From: Nocardioides sp. 1609
Lineage (GTDB): Bacteria; Actinomycetota; Actinomycetes; Propionibacteriales; Nocardioidaceae
NCBI RefSeq assembly: GCF_004522105.1
Contig: NZ_SPUJ01000001.1
Location: 868,001 to 932,000, forward strand
DNA: 64,000 nucleotides
Direction of reading: 5' to 3'
In this document: piece after piece, positions 24,494-33,604 of the stretch
Position numbering within the stretch: the stretch's first letter is position 1
Layout: each line of letters opens with the position of its first letter
The notes under the pieces: generated by a model
The model's database searches: none
What the model was told of the DNA's origin: nothing
The model's input: the letters and a program-made list of their open reading frames with translations, nothing else
Made by a program: the position numbers and the translations under genes

Positions 24494-26475
24494 GGACGCA
24501 CCTCACTCTCGGAGACACGTACTTGTCGAAGTTCCTCTCGCCGCGTGACCGTGGCAGCAGCATCAATGAGGAAGCCGGTGTCGTCGTCGCTCACAACAAC
24601 GCCATAGATGTCGTGCGCAGCGACCTCACCGATCTTGGCGTCCGTGAGGTCTCGGGCAACCAAGCTCGGGTCACGACGCAAAGGATCGCCGTACCCGCCG
24701 CCACCCTGCCACTCGAAGTAGTACACGTCGTCCCAGTCGAGAACTGTCTCGAGTGCGGGAGGAACGATCTCTGCGGACCCCCCGATGTCCACCAACGCGA
24801 TCGGCATCCCGCTCTCGCGTAGCTGGTTACGAATGTCACTGTCGCGGACGATGACCTCATACGAGGCACTGCCCGGGTATCCGCCGCTCAGGCCGGCAGC
24901 CTGCGGCAGTGCCTTGCCTGAAGAGCAACTAACCAAGTGGATCGCCCGGGCGGCAGTGTCATGAGGGATGAGGCAGCTGGACCCCCCGAGCCCACCTCGG
25001 AATCGTCCGGGCCCACCGCTGTCTGGTTCTTCTCGTCGCCACAGGTACAGAACCGGATATGCAAACTCGTTCATCTCGACGTCGGCGATCCTGCCCCCGA
25101 GGTTTGGCGACTCACCAGCGGTGTCGACGCCGTCGCGGTCGGGGCGTGCCCCGAATCCGCCGGCCATGCAGTCGGACAGCATGGTGACGAATGGGTTGGA
25201 ACGCTGGTCGACCCCGGCGAGCAAGGAGAGGCCGAAGGTGCCCTTACAGACGCTCATGAACTCTGGTGTCGAGGTCTCTTCGGCGTCGAGCATGTTCGCC
25301 AGGCATTCGTGTACCGCGTTGCCAGTGGCCCAGGCGCTGGCAACTGACGCCTTGCTGATCCCGGAGGGGAAGGTGCAGTTGTTGATGGTTCCTGGCTCGG
25401 AGATGATTTCTACGCATCGCATAAGTCCGCCGGGGGCCCACGGGATCCGCCCGCAGATCAGGGTCAGGATCCCGGTAACTACACCACCGCGGAGTCCGGC
25501 GAATGTGCAGTTGATGAGACCCTCGACCTGTTCGTCTGTGCCAGTGAAGTCGAACGTGATGCGGTCGCCGTGTTTCGTCATCGACAAGGCGATCTTGTAC
25601 AGGCCACGGTCTCCCACTCGGGCCTGGTCTTGGTAGGCGACGGAGGACCACTCACCGTCGGGGAGCTCGGTGAGCCGCTGCCGCAGTCTTCCCTCGGCGT
25701 CGTCCATGATGCGCCGCATGACCGTTTTGACGACGTCAGCGCCGTAGCGCTCGACCAAGCGAGTCAACTGCTGCTGGGCCACATTGTTGGCACCGATCTT
25801 CGCGCGAAGGTCAAGGCCCACGAGCGCCGGCATTCGCGATCGCCGCAGATACGAGTCCTCCACGTCTGCCAGAACAACTCCACCAGACACGATCTTGAGT
25901 GGGGGAATAGGAAGGGACTCCCAGAACACGTCCTTCGAGTGGACGGACCAGCTTCCCGGTGAGACGCCACCGAGATCGATCTGGTGAGCTACGGCGCAAG
26001 TCCAAGCGAAGAGCTCATCGCCGACGAACAGCGGAGCAAACAGCGAAACATCGTTCTGGTGGACGCCGCCACCGACCCAAGGGTCGTTGCAGAGGAACAT
26101 GTCGCCGGCCTGGATTCCAGGGTTGTCCGACCTGTTCTGCAAGGTCCAGCGCACCGCCATGTCCATGGTGGCGCACAGTTGGGCGTTGTACATGCCTACC
26201 TGGACGGCGTCGCCTACCTCATCGGTGATACAGACCCCGAAGTCCACGGCATCGGTGACCACAACCGATCCGGACATGCGCTTGATTGCTGCGCCCATCT
26301 CCTCGGTGATGGCTGCGAGCCGGTGCCTGACGATCTCGTAGGTCAGGGCATCTACTGACAATGCGTCGTCGGGGTGGTGCAGCCGCAGCCGGGGGTCGAG
26401 CCGCTCGGGGTCAACGCCTCGGTCTTCCGATCCACTGGCGAATTTCTCGGAGCCCTGCACATGGAACACAGCCAT
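24490..26475 (-). CDS. Hydantoinase B / acetone-acetophenone carboxylase alpha-type subunit (HyuB family)
   Basis: A 661-residue hydantoinase_B/oxoprolinase protein. Landmarks are LTYEIVRHRLAAITEEMGAAIKR, DAVDFGVCITDEVGDAV, MFLCNDPWVGGGVHQNDV, AVAHQIDLGG and the C-terminal WQGGGGYGDPLRRDP. The DPWVGG..HQND and AHQIDLGG segments are metal-site regions in carboxylase structures. It works with HyuA (26477-28624), which supplies ATP-dependent activation. Family members carboxylate acetone or acetophenone, or hydrolyse hydantoins/oxoproline. The aldehyde/alcohol dehydrogenases alongside, and the small zinc protein, favour a ketone carboxylase. Confidence 0.9.
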   Translation of the reverse strand: MAVFHVQGSEKFASGSEDRGVDPERLDPRLRLHHPDDALSVDALTYEIVRHRLAAITEEMGAAIKRMSGSVVVTDAVDFGVCITDEVGDAVQVGMYNAQLCATMDMAVRWTLQNRSDNPGIQAGDMFLCNDPWVGGGVHQNDVSLFAPLFVGDELFAWTCAVAHQIDLGGVSPGSWSVHSKDVFWESLPIPPLKIVSGGVVLADVEDSYLRRSRMPALVGLDLRAKIGANNVAQQQLTRLVERYGADVVKTVMRRIMDDAEGRLRQRLTELPDGEWSSVAYQDQARVGDRGLYKIALSMTKHGDRITFDFTGTDEQVEGLINCTFAGLRGGVVTGILTLICGRIPWAPGGLMRCVEIISEPGTINNCTFPSGISKASVASAWATGNAVHECLANMLDAEETSTPEFMSVCKGTFGLSLLAGVDQRSNPFVTMLSDCMAGGFGARPDRDGVDTAGESPNLGGRIADVEMNEFAYPVLYLWRREEPDSGGPGRFRGGLGGSSCLIPHDTAARAIHLVSCSSGKALPQAAGLSGGYPGSASYEVIVRDSDIRNQLRESGMPIALVDIGGSAEIVPPALETVLDWDDVYYFEWQGGGGYGDPLRRDPSLVARDLTDAKIGEVAAHDIYGVVVSDDDTGFLIDAAATVTRREELRQVRVSESEVRP

Positions 26476-26476
26476 T

Positions 26477-28624
26477 TCACTGGCCTCCTGTCGTGTTGCC
26501 GCTCAGCACGGACGCATTCGATTGCCCGACAGTCTCGAAGGTCAGCCGGAGGTTGCCGTACCGGTCGACCGTCCCCAGCACGCCTTCGGGGATCGAAACG
26601 GTGGTGGTCGACGCCTCGATGACGGCAGGGCCGTTGATCTGGTCCTCGGCGTAGAGGTCGGCGTAGTGGTAGATCGCTGCTTCCTGCCAACCGAGCCTGG
26701 CGATCTGCCAGACCCGTCGGTGGCTGCGCGGCCGCAGTTCCTCACTCGCACGGGTCGGGGCCTCGGGGAGCTGAGGACGCAGAGGGAGTTCTCCGGTGAC
26801 GAACGCCCGGTAGCTGATGGCTTGCAACCCCGCGTCGCGGTACCCGGCTTCAGCACCGAACAGGCGTGCGTACTGGGCCTCGAACTCCCCGGCGATGTCG
26901 GCGACGGTTCGCTCATCGATCACACCTGCCCCGACCGGCGTGGCGAGCTCTGCCAGTTGCATCGAGTAGCGGACGTCTACTTCACGCCTGGTGGTGACTG
27001 AGGCGAACTCGATGTTCTGCCGGCTCAGGTTGTCAGCAAGGGTGGTCTCGAGTGCCGCGAACTCGGCAGCCACCTGGTCAACATCGAGAGGGAAGGTGCT
27101 CGGTCGCGACGACTCAGCCGCTAGGACGACGTCAGTCGCCGCCAGCCCGTAAGCCGAGAATGCGGAGGCAGTCGTGCCCAGGGGCACGACAACTTCACGG
27201 ACCCCGAGGTCAGCGGCATAGCTCGCGCAGTGAACCGGCCCGGATCCGCCGTAGGCGTAGACCACGAAGTCGCGTGGGTCGTGCCCGGCGCCGACCACTA
27301 CGCGCCTCACAAGGTCAGCTGTCTGTGAGTTGGCGATCGCGTAAACCGCCGCCGCCGCTTCTTCAGCGTTCAGGCCGAGTGGGCCTCCGACATCGCGAAG
27401 GAGGGCTTCGCGTGCCAGGTCCAGGTGGAGCTGCTTGCGGCCGCCGAGGAACTGGTTCGCGTCGAGAAGCCCGAGAACCAGGTTCGCATCTGTGATCGTG
27501 GGGCGGGTGCCTCCCTCACCGAAGCATGCTGGGCCGGGACTGGCGCCGGCGCTATCGGGTCCCACACGCAGGTTCCCGTGGTCCAGCCATGCGATGGCGC
27601 CGCCGCCGCTGCCGATCGCGGTGACGTCGACCATGGGTGTGTTCACCCGATACTGGCCGAGCAGCATGGTCGGGCTCACCACTGGTGCCCCATCAACCAC
27701 GAGGCCGGTCAGGAAGGTTGTGCCACCCATGTCGGTTGAGATGACGTTCGGGTGATCTAGAAGTGCACCCAACCGGACGCAGCCTGCGATGCCTCCGGTG
27801 AGGACGGAGCCGACGGTAGTAATCGCCTGGTTCGGTGCCTCGGCTGCAGTAACTGCGCCACCGGACCCTTGCATCAGGAGCAGGGAGCCGCTGAACCCCA
27901 GGCTTGTGAGACGGTCGGTCAACGGATCTAGGTAGGCCCGAAGCCGCGGCGCTACCTGGGTGCTCATGATCGTCGTCACGCTGCGGGAGTACTCGCGGAT
28001 TCTTGGGCTGAGCTGCGAGGACAAACCGACGTGCATGTCCGGCGCCAATTCACCGATGATGCGTTCCACCGTCTGCTCATGCTGGGGGTTGATGAACGAC
28101 CAGAGGAGACTTACGGCGATTGCCTCGACTCCGGCATCGATGAGCTCCTGGACGACCTTCCTCGTGTGGTCCTCGTCCAAGGCAATGATGACCGAGCCTG
28201 AGTGGTCTACCCGCTCGTGAAGCTCACGAACGAGACTGTGGTGCACAAGTGGCTGGGGTTTGTCGGTTTGGGAGAGATTCTGCTTTTCCTCAGCGGACAA
28301 CCCGGTGTGTCGTCCTTCGGCGTTCTGGATGCGGATGGAGTCAGCGTGCCCCTGAGTGCACAGATATCCGATGCGTGCGACGTTGCCGGTGACTAGGGCA
28401 TTGAGGGTTGATGTGGTGCCGTGACAGATGTAGGCGGTCTCGCTGAGAAGCTCGCTGATGGGGCGGCCGATCGTGTTGGCCAGTTCGGTCAGCGAATCGA
28501 TCATTCCCGTTGCGAAGTCGCCGGGCGTGGAGGGTGCCTTGGCCGAGAAGGCTCGCCCTTCGTCGTCGCACCCGAACGCGTCAGTGAACGTGCCGCCGAT
28601 GTCGACTCCCAGGACGTAGGTCAT
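26477..28624 (-). CDS. Hydantoinase A / ketone carboxylase ATPase-type subunit (HyuA family)
   Basis: 715 residues from ATG 28624; upstream in-frame codons to 28774 lie inside the aldehyde dehydrogenase and are rejected. ASKHA-fold landmarks are VLGVDIGGTFTDAF (phosphate 1), ISTDMGGTTFLTGLV (phosphate 2) and YAYGGSGPVHCASYAADLG (adenosine loop). In acetone and acetophenone carboxylases this subunit phosphorylates substrate and/or bicarbonate with ATP. The start overlaps the aldehyde dehydrogenase stop (ATGA), and the stop is 2 bp before HyuB. The order is aldehyde dehydrogenase, HyuA, HyuB, zinc ribbon, ABC importer, two alcohol dehydrogenases. Confidence 0.92.
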   Translation of the reverse strand: MTYVLGVDIGGTFTDAFGCDDEGRAFSAKAPSTPGDFATGMIDSLTELANTIGRPISELLSETAYICHGTTSTLNALVTGNVARIGYLCTQGHADSIRIQNAEGRHTGLSAEEKQNLSQTDKPQPLVHHSLVRELHERVDHSGSVIIALDEDHTRKVVQELIDAGVEAIAVSLLWSFINPQHEQTVERIIGELAPDMHVGLSSQLSPRIREYSRSVTTIMSTQVAPRLRAYLDPLTDRLTSLGFSGSLLLMQGSGGAVTAAEAPNQAITTVGSVLTGGIAGCVRLGALLDHPNVISTDMGGTTFLTGLVVDGAPVVSPTMLLGQYRVNTPMVDVTAIGSGGGAIAWLDHGNLRVGPDSAGASPGPACFGEGGTRPTITDANLVLGLLDANQFLGGRKQLHLDLAREALLRDVGGPLGLNAEEAAAAVYAIANSQTADLVRRVVVGAGHDPRDFVVYAYGGSGPVHCASYAADLGVREVVVPLGTTASAFSAYGLAATDVVLAAESSRPSTFPLDVDQVAAEFAALETTLADNLSRQNIEFASVTTRREVDVRYSMQLAELATPVGAGVIDERTVADIAGEFEAQYARLFGAEAGYRDAGLQAISYRAFVTGELPLRPQLPEAPTRASEELRPRSHRRVWQIARLGWQEAAIYHYADLYAEDQINGPAVIEASTTTVSIPEGVLGTVDRYGNLRLTFETVGQSNASVLSGNTTGGQ

Positions 28625-30090
28625 CGCGGACCTTCGGTCTCGAAGTTGACGTGGACGTTCTTGATCTGGGTGAACGACTCCACTTCGGACATGTCCTCCT
28701 CGCGACCCAGGCCGCTGTCCTTCCATCCGCCGAAGGGGGTGGCCGGAACGTGACGGGAAACGTCGTTGACCCATACGTAGCCAGCTTCGATGTCGCGCGC
28801 GAAGCGGTGCGCGAGTCCGAGGTCACTGGTGAAGACGCTGGCGGTCAGCCCGTACTGCACGCTGTTGGCGATGCCCATGGCGTGGTCGTAGTCGTTGAAG
28901 GGCATGACGGCGAGAACTGGTCCGAAGATCTCTTCCTGAGCGAGGCGTGAGTTCGGGTCGACGTCTGCGAATACCGTCGGCCTGACGAACAGTCCCCGGT
29001 TGAAATCCCCGTCGGTGAGCCGGCTTCCGCCAGCGATTAGGCGTGCGCCCTCGTTGTGCGCGATGCCGATGAATTCGGTGACCTTGTCCATCTGAGACTG
29101 GTTCACGATCGCGCCGGTCTCGGTGTCGTCATCGGACGGGGACCCGGACCGGATGGCATCGACCTTCGATGCGACGGCGTCCACGAAGTCGGTGTAAATG
29201 TCCCTGTGGACGATCAGCCGTGAAGTTGACCCGCACGACTGTCCCTGCCAGGTGAAGTTCATGCCGCGCACCGCCGCAGCGATCGCTGCGTCGATGTCGC
29301 TGTCAGGAAAGACTACGAGCGGGTTCTTGCCTCCGAGCTCCAGGGTCACAGTCTTCAGGTTCACCTGCGCAGCTCGCGCGACGATGCGCCGTCCAGTTTC
29401 GGCCGAACCGGTGAACGAAATCCGTCGAATATCAGGGTGTGTGACCAAGGCGTCGCCCGCAGTGGCGCCGAGGCCGGTTACGCAGCTGACGACGCCGGGG
29501 GGCAGGACTTTCTGGGCCAGCTGTGCCACGCGAACCGCGGACAGACTGGTGTGCTCGCTCGGCTTGATGATGACGGTGTTCCCGGCGGCCAACGGGGCCC
29601 CGATTCGGGAAGCTGCGAAGAGTAAGGGGTGATTGAAGGGAATGATGCGGGCCACAACACCAAACGGCTGCCGGAGCGTGTAGTTCAAGCGGCTGCTGGA
29701 TGTCGGCACGGTGCGCCCGGCAACTTGCATGGTCAGAGACGCGTAGTAGCGCAGGCACTCCACCGCGAAGCGGACGTCGTTGCGCATCTCCCGGATCGGG
29801 CTGCCGTTGTCCTGGACGTCGAGCAGGGCGAGCTCGTCGCCGTTCTCGTGGATCAGGTCTGCGATCGCCAGCAGGGCATCGCGCCATACCTGTGGGTCCT
29901 GACGCTTCCACTCAGAAGCCGCTGTCAGGGCGGCCGTGACCGCGTCGTTCACATCGTCTGCCGTGGCAGACGGGACCCGGGCCAGGAGTTCGCCGGTGGC
30001 TGGGTTGATGGCGTCGAGCGTTTCGCCATCGCTGGCGCTGCGCTCGCGTCCCCCGATGACCATTGGGAACAGCTCTACCTGGGTGGGCAT
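28621..30090 (-). CDS. NAD(P)-dependent aldehyde dehydrogenase
   Basis: About 489 residues from ATG 30090, chosen because AAGGTGG precedes it; the frame opens at 30120. Catalytic Cys is in WQGQSCGSTS, catalytic Glu in TLELGGKNP, cofactor-binding residues in PFNHPLL and KPSEHTS, and FTGSAETGRRI supplies the Rossmann turn. It oxidises an aldehyde to the acid, probably the product of the two alcohol dehydrogenases at the other end of the operon. It is first gene after the promoter with operator site e. Confidence 0.92.
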   Translation of the reverse strand: MPTQVELFPMVIGGRERSASDGETLDAINPATGELLARVPSATADDVNDAVTAALTAASEWKRQDPQVWRDALLAIADLIHENGDELALLDVQDNGSPIREMRNDVRFAVECLRYYASLTMQVAGRTVPTSSSRLNYTLRQPFGVVARIIPFNHPLLFAASRIGAPLAAGNTVIIKPSEHTSLSAVRVAQLAQKVLPPGVVSCVTGLGATAGDALVTHPDIRRISFTGSAETGRRIVARAAQVNLKTVTLELGGKNPLVVFPDSDIDAAIAAAVRGMNFTWQGQSCGSTSRLIVHRDIYTDFVDAVASKVDAIRSGSPSDDDTETGAIVNQSQMDKVTEFIGIAHNEGARLIAGGSRLTDGDFNRGLFVRPTVFADVDPNSRLAQEEIFGPVLAVMPFNDYDHAMGIANSVQYGLTASVFTSDLGLAHRFARDIEAGYVWVNDVSRHVPATPFGGWKDSGLGREEDMSEVESFTQIKNVHVNFETEGPR

Positions 30091-30126
30091 CCATCCACCT
30101 TTCTCGTGCGCTTCGCGCACATCTCA

Positions 30127-30164
30127 CGTATACGGAGTATTCGGACTGCGATGTGCGCCACCAA
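30127..30164 (-). promoter_or_regulatory. Promoter and operator (site e) of the HyuAB operon
   Basis: On the minus strand TTGGTG (complement of 30159-30164), 17 bp and AATACT (complement of 30136-30141) are followed immediately by CGTATACG (30127-30134). The layout is the same as at site d. Confidence 0.6.
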
Positions 30165-30344
30165 GGGAGAGATGGTGGCGCGCATCACATCTGCTGCACT
30201 CCATCATGGCTCTTCTCGAACCAAAGTCAAGATGATCCGGAGCACGAAATTCGGGTCTGCTATGCCGCGGACGGGTTCTGTGGCCTATCGTCGCCCTGAT
30301 CGGCCGAAGCGGCGTCGGACGTCGTGGTACGTCATCGCTGGATA

Positions 30345-30362
30345 GGACCTATACGGACCTTC
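30345..30362 (+). promoter_or_regulatory. Variant operator (site f) upstream of TetR
   Basis: GGACCTATACGGACCTTC keeps the right half of the motif (TATACGGAC) with a changed left half. It lies about 45-60 nt before the TTG start at 30405. A weaker copy than a, d, e or g; it may link the TetR gene to the regulon. Confidence 0.4.
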
Positions 30363-30404
30363 ACCAATAGACCTCGACGGCTCTCGCCAGGATGGAGCAG
30401 CACG

Positions 30405-30950
30405 TTGCCTCGCAACCGCAGGCACATACCCCGGGATGAGCGCGCAGCCGAACTCCTCGATGCGGCCACCCAAGAGTTCGTTGCCCACGGTTACGCCAAC
30501 ACGACGATCGCGAGCATCAGCGCTGCAGCCCACGTCGCTCGGGCCAACGTCTACTGGTACTACGAGTCGAAGGATGATGTCTTCGCCGCCGTGATGGACG
30601 GTCTCCTGGACCGTGAGATCGAGCAACTCAACGTGCAGCACGCGTCCCTGGATGCCGCCAGCCGGCTCAAGCGCGGCTTGGTCGAGCTCTATCCATACAG
30701 ACACCTGCACCGTGAGATGCACGAGAGGCTCCCGTACTCAGCGACCGTCGAGGCGGCACATACCAAATTCATGGGGTGGCTGACCGGGTTGGTGAGGGAA
30801 GCGCTGACAGAGTCCGGTACCGAACTCGACACCAACATGGCGACGGACATGGTCATCGCCATCTTCGAGGGCGCCCGGTCCCCGACCGAAACTAGACCCG
30901 CCTATGAACTGATTCCGTTCGCTATGGAACTACTTGCCCGCAAGACCTAA
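30405..30950 (+). CDS. TetR-family transcriptional regulator
   Basis: About 181 residues from TTG 30405, which is preceded by GGAG (30394-30397). The N-terminal helix-turn-helix is AAELLDAATQEFVAHGYANTTIASISAAAHVARANVYWYYESKDDVF. The C-terminal ligand domain is short (about 120 residues). It is divergent from the HyuAB operon and convergent with the Fe-alcohol dehydrogenase operon. It is an obvious alternative candidate for a local repressor. Site f in front of it could be its own operator or that of the tandem MarR. Confidence 0.88.
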   Translation: MPRNRRHIPRDERAAELLDAATQEFVAHGYANTTIASISAAAHVARANVYWYYESKDDVFAAVMDGLLDREIEQLNVQHASLDAASRLKRGLVELYPYRHLHREMHERLPYSATVEAAHTKFMGWLTGLVREALTESGTELDTNMATDMVIAIFEGARSPTETRPAYELIPFAMELLARKT

Positions 30951-30974
30951 AGACTCGTAGCGAAACCCGGCAAA

Positions 30975-32090
30975 TCAATGTGCCCCCACTGTCGCCAAGA
31001 GTGTTCGTAGGTCGTCGTCGGTCGCCAGTTTCAAGTTGTTGTGCCGAGCCGGATGGCTGGCCGCCGCCTCGATCATCATTTCAGCTGCACCATCGGGGAT
31101 AGTTCCGTGACGGAATTCTGGTCGGAACCCGATCTGTTCGTACATCGGCGTAATGTCCGCGGCCAGTGCGGCGACCTCGGGTCGAACCTCCGCAGCATTG
31201 AAGCGAGCCACCGCAGGTAGCAGGATGCCGTTCTGGTGTCCGTGCTCGACATGGATGCCGATTGCGCTCGAGAGAGAGTGGACCAATGTGAGACCGCTGT
31301 TACCGCAGGCCAAGTTCGCCGCACAACTCGCCTCCAGGAGGTCTTGGAGTACTTCGTCGTTGTCACCTGAACCGTTCAAATCTCCCACGCCGGCCAGAGC
31401 GGCCGGGAGTTTGGCGACGATTGTCCGCGCTGCGCTCATTGCCAATGCTTCCGTAGCGAACGACGAGTTGCGTGACCACAGGGACTCCATCGCATGCGAC
31501 AGGGCGTCCAAGGCTGCATAGGTAAGCGGTCGGACAGGCAGGGAGCGCAGCAAGCGGCCATCGAGGAAGGCCAAATTGGGCGCCAAGCGCTCGTCCGTAA
31601 CGATGAGCTCGCGAGATCGGCCCGGCTCGTGAAGGACGAGTGTGCGCGAGACCTCGCTTCCGCTGCCAGCGGTCGTGGGGATGGCGATACTCGGCACCGG
31701 TGCATGACTGATCGGATCGGCGCCGACCTCGTAGGCGTCGATCGTCTTCTCGTTACGCAGTCGCAGTGCGACCGCCTTGGCGACGCCGAGGGCACTCCCG
31801 CCCCCAACTCCGACAACTAGTTCGATCCCCGCCTCGCGTGCGGTCCGACACGACTGTTCGGTGGCAGCAACCCCCGGGTCCGGGTCGATGTGCATGGTGG
31901 TCACCGCGATCCCGTCCGGAAGGACGTCGGTGACTTGGTCCAGCACGCCAGCTTCGGCTACTCCGCGGTCGGCCACTACGCCCACCGTGGTGACGCCGAA
32001 AGACAGAATCGCGTCGGATAGTGCGTCCAAGGACCCGATCCCGGCTACGACACGAGTCGGGACGTGGAACGTCGAGTTGCGCTTAGTCAT
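30975..32090 (-). CDS. Iron-containing alcohol dehydrogenase family (maleylacetate-reductase-like)
   Basis: A 371-residue group III dehydrogenase. NAD-binding GVGGGSALGVAKAVA and IPTTAGSGSEVSRTLV are clear. Metal ligands are in DALSHAME, LVHSLSSAIG and VEHGHQNGILLPAV. The compact length and the absence of an N-terminal extension resemble both maleylacetate reductases and short-chain Fe-alcohol dehydrogenases, and I cannot choose from sequence alone. It overlaps the upstream aldehyde dehydrogenase by 4 bp and is last in the aldolase/aldehyde dehydrogenase/alcohol dehydrogenase operon. Confidence 0.88.
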   Translation of the reverse strand: MTKRNSTFHVPTRVVAGIGSLDALSDAILSFGVTTVGVVADRGVAEAGVLDQVTDVLPDGIAVTTMHIDPDPGVAATEQSCRTAREAGIELVVGVGGGSALGVAKAVALRLRNEKTIDAYEVGADPISHAPVPSIAIPTTAGSGSEVSRTLVLHEPGRSRELIVTDERLAPNLAFLDGRLLRSLPVRPLTYAALDALSHAMESLWSRNSSFATEALAMSAARTIVAKLPAALAGVGDLNGSGDNDEVLQDLLEASCAANLACGNSGLTLVHSLSSAIGIHVEHGHQNGILLPAVARFNAAEVRPEVAALAADITPMYEQIGFRPEFRHGTIPDGAAEMMIEAAASHPARHNNLKLATDDDLRTLLATVGAH

Positions 32091-33514
32091 GCGGAGACGA
32101 ACACCGCCTGAGGTTCAGTGAAGAACTCGCGACTGAACGCGCCGCCTTCGCGACCGATACCGGAGTCGCCTGGTCCGCCGATCGGGGCACGCAGGTCTCG
32201 AACTTGGTAGCAGTTGACCCAGACCGTGCCACTGCGCAATCGCGGGATCATGTGCCGTACCCGCGACAAGGACTGCGTGTGCAGCACGCTGGTCAGTCCG
32301 TAGCGAGTGTCGTTTGCGAGGGCGACTGCCTGTTCGTCCGATGTGTACCCGATGACAGTCGCTAGGGGCCCGAACACTTCTTCCTGTGCGACGCTCCCTC
32401 GTGGATCAAGGTCAACGGCAACGGTGGGCGCGAACAAGTTCCCGTCTCGTGGACCGCCGCACAGGACGGTTCCCTTCTCACCGGGGATCCGGTCGAAGTA
32501 GTTGGTCACTCGCTCGCGCTGTGCCTCGGAGGCAAGTGGGCCGAGGTCAGTCTGGGCGTCGAATGGGTCCCCGACAGTCAGCTTGTCGGCCTGCGCGACG
32601 AGGCGTTCGGTGAAGTCGTCCTTGATGCTTTCGTGAGCCAACACTCGGGTGCCTGCGAGGCACACCTGGCCGGTGTTGTTGAAGACGGCGCGGGCGGTGA
32701 GCTCTGCTGCATGGTCGAGGTCGGCATCTGGGGCGATGATCGAGGCACCCTTCCCGCCGAGTTCGAGGGTCGTGGGGACCAGGTTCGCCGCGGCTGCCTG
32801 GGCCACTGTCCGCCCGGTAGCAGTTGAGCCGGTGAAGGTGATCCGATCGACGGCTGTCGAGCTGGTGAGAGCAGCACCAACTTCGGCTCCGTAGCCTTGA
32901 ACAACGTTGAGGACGCCGGGAGGGATGCCTGCCTCTAGCGCCAATGAGGCGACCATGTACGCCGACGTTGGGCTCGACTCTGCCGGCTTCATGACGACCG
33001 TGTTGCCCCAGGCAAGCGGGGCGGCGATCTTCCAAGTTCCGAGCATGAGCGGGTGATTCCAAGGGGTGATTGCTGCTACGACGCCGGCGGGCCGGAATGC
33101 CGAGTACGCGTGGTAGTCGTTGCCATGCGGGTAGGTTTCGCCGGTTGCCATGGATACGTGGTCAGCGAAGAAGCGGAACATTGCGGCTGCGCGAGGTACG
33201 TCCACTGCCAGCGCAGCGGCATAGGGGCGGCCCATGTCACGAGCCTCCGCAGCCGCGAGCTCTTCTGCGTTTTCCACCATGAGGTCGGCAAGGCGGTCGA
33301 GGTGGGAAGCGCGTTCGTCCTCGGACATACGCGGCCAAGGCCCCTCGTCGAATGCGGTCCTCGCAGCGATGACCGCGCGTTCGACGTCGGCGGAGGAGCC
33401 GCGCGCAACAGCGCTCTGCGCGGCGTCACTCCACGGATTGGTGTTGTCGAACGTTCGCCCGTCCTGTGACTCCTCGTCTTGCCCGCCGATGTGATGAGGG
33501 ATGTATGTGGTCAT
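32087..33514 (-). CDS. NAD(P)-dependent aldehyde dehydrogenase (second copy)
   Basis: 475 residues. Catalytic Cys is in NNTGQVCLAGTRVL, catalytic Glu in TLELGGKGAS, and cofactor-contacting regions are ITPWNHPL, KPAESSPTSA and FTGSTATGRTVA. VWVNCYQVRDLRAPIGG near the C-terminus is family-typical. It diverges clearly from the copy at 28621-30090, so a different substrate is expected. It lies between the class II aldolase and the Fe-alcohol dehydrogenase; the three could process the aldehyde released by the aldolase. Confidence 0.91.
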   Translation of the reverse strand: MTTYIPHHIGGQDEESQDGRTFDNTNPWSDAAQSAVARGSSADVERAVIAARTAFDEGPWPRMSEDERASHLDRLADLMVENAEELAAAEARDMGRPYAAALAVDVPRAAAMFRFFADHVSMATGETYPHGNDYHAYSAFRPAGVVAAITPWNHPLMLGTWKIAAPLAWGNTVVMKPAESSPTSAYMVASLALEAGIPPGVLNVVQGYGAEVGAALTSSTAVDRITFTGSTATGRTVAQAAAANLVPTTLELGGKGASIIAPDADLDHAAELTARAVFNNTGQVCLAGTRVLAHESIKDDFTERLVAQADKLTVGDPFDAQTDLGPLASEAQRERVTNYFDRIPGEKGTVLCGGPRDGNLFAPTVAVDLDPRGSVAQEEVFGPLATVIGYTSDEQAVALANDTRYGLTSVLHTQSLSRVRHMIPRLRSGTVWVNCYQVRDLRAPIGGPGDSGIGREGGAFSREFFTEPQAVFVSA

Positions 33515-33604
33515 TGGTCCTGCTCCGATTCTGGTGTCCGGGATCGTGCCACCGGGGTTTGTCTGGCTGGGCCGAGATTGAGGGCTTTCGAGTGAGCGCC
33601 GCGG

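Noticed and set aside
28625-28774. In-frame upstream extension of HyuA
   Set aside because: It lies inside the aldehyde dehydrogenase gene, and ATG 28624 gives the family N-terminus directly.
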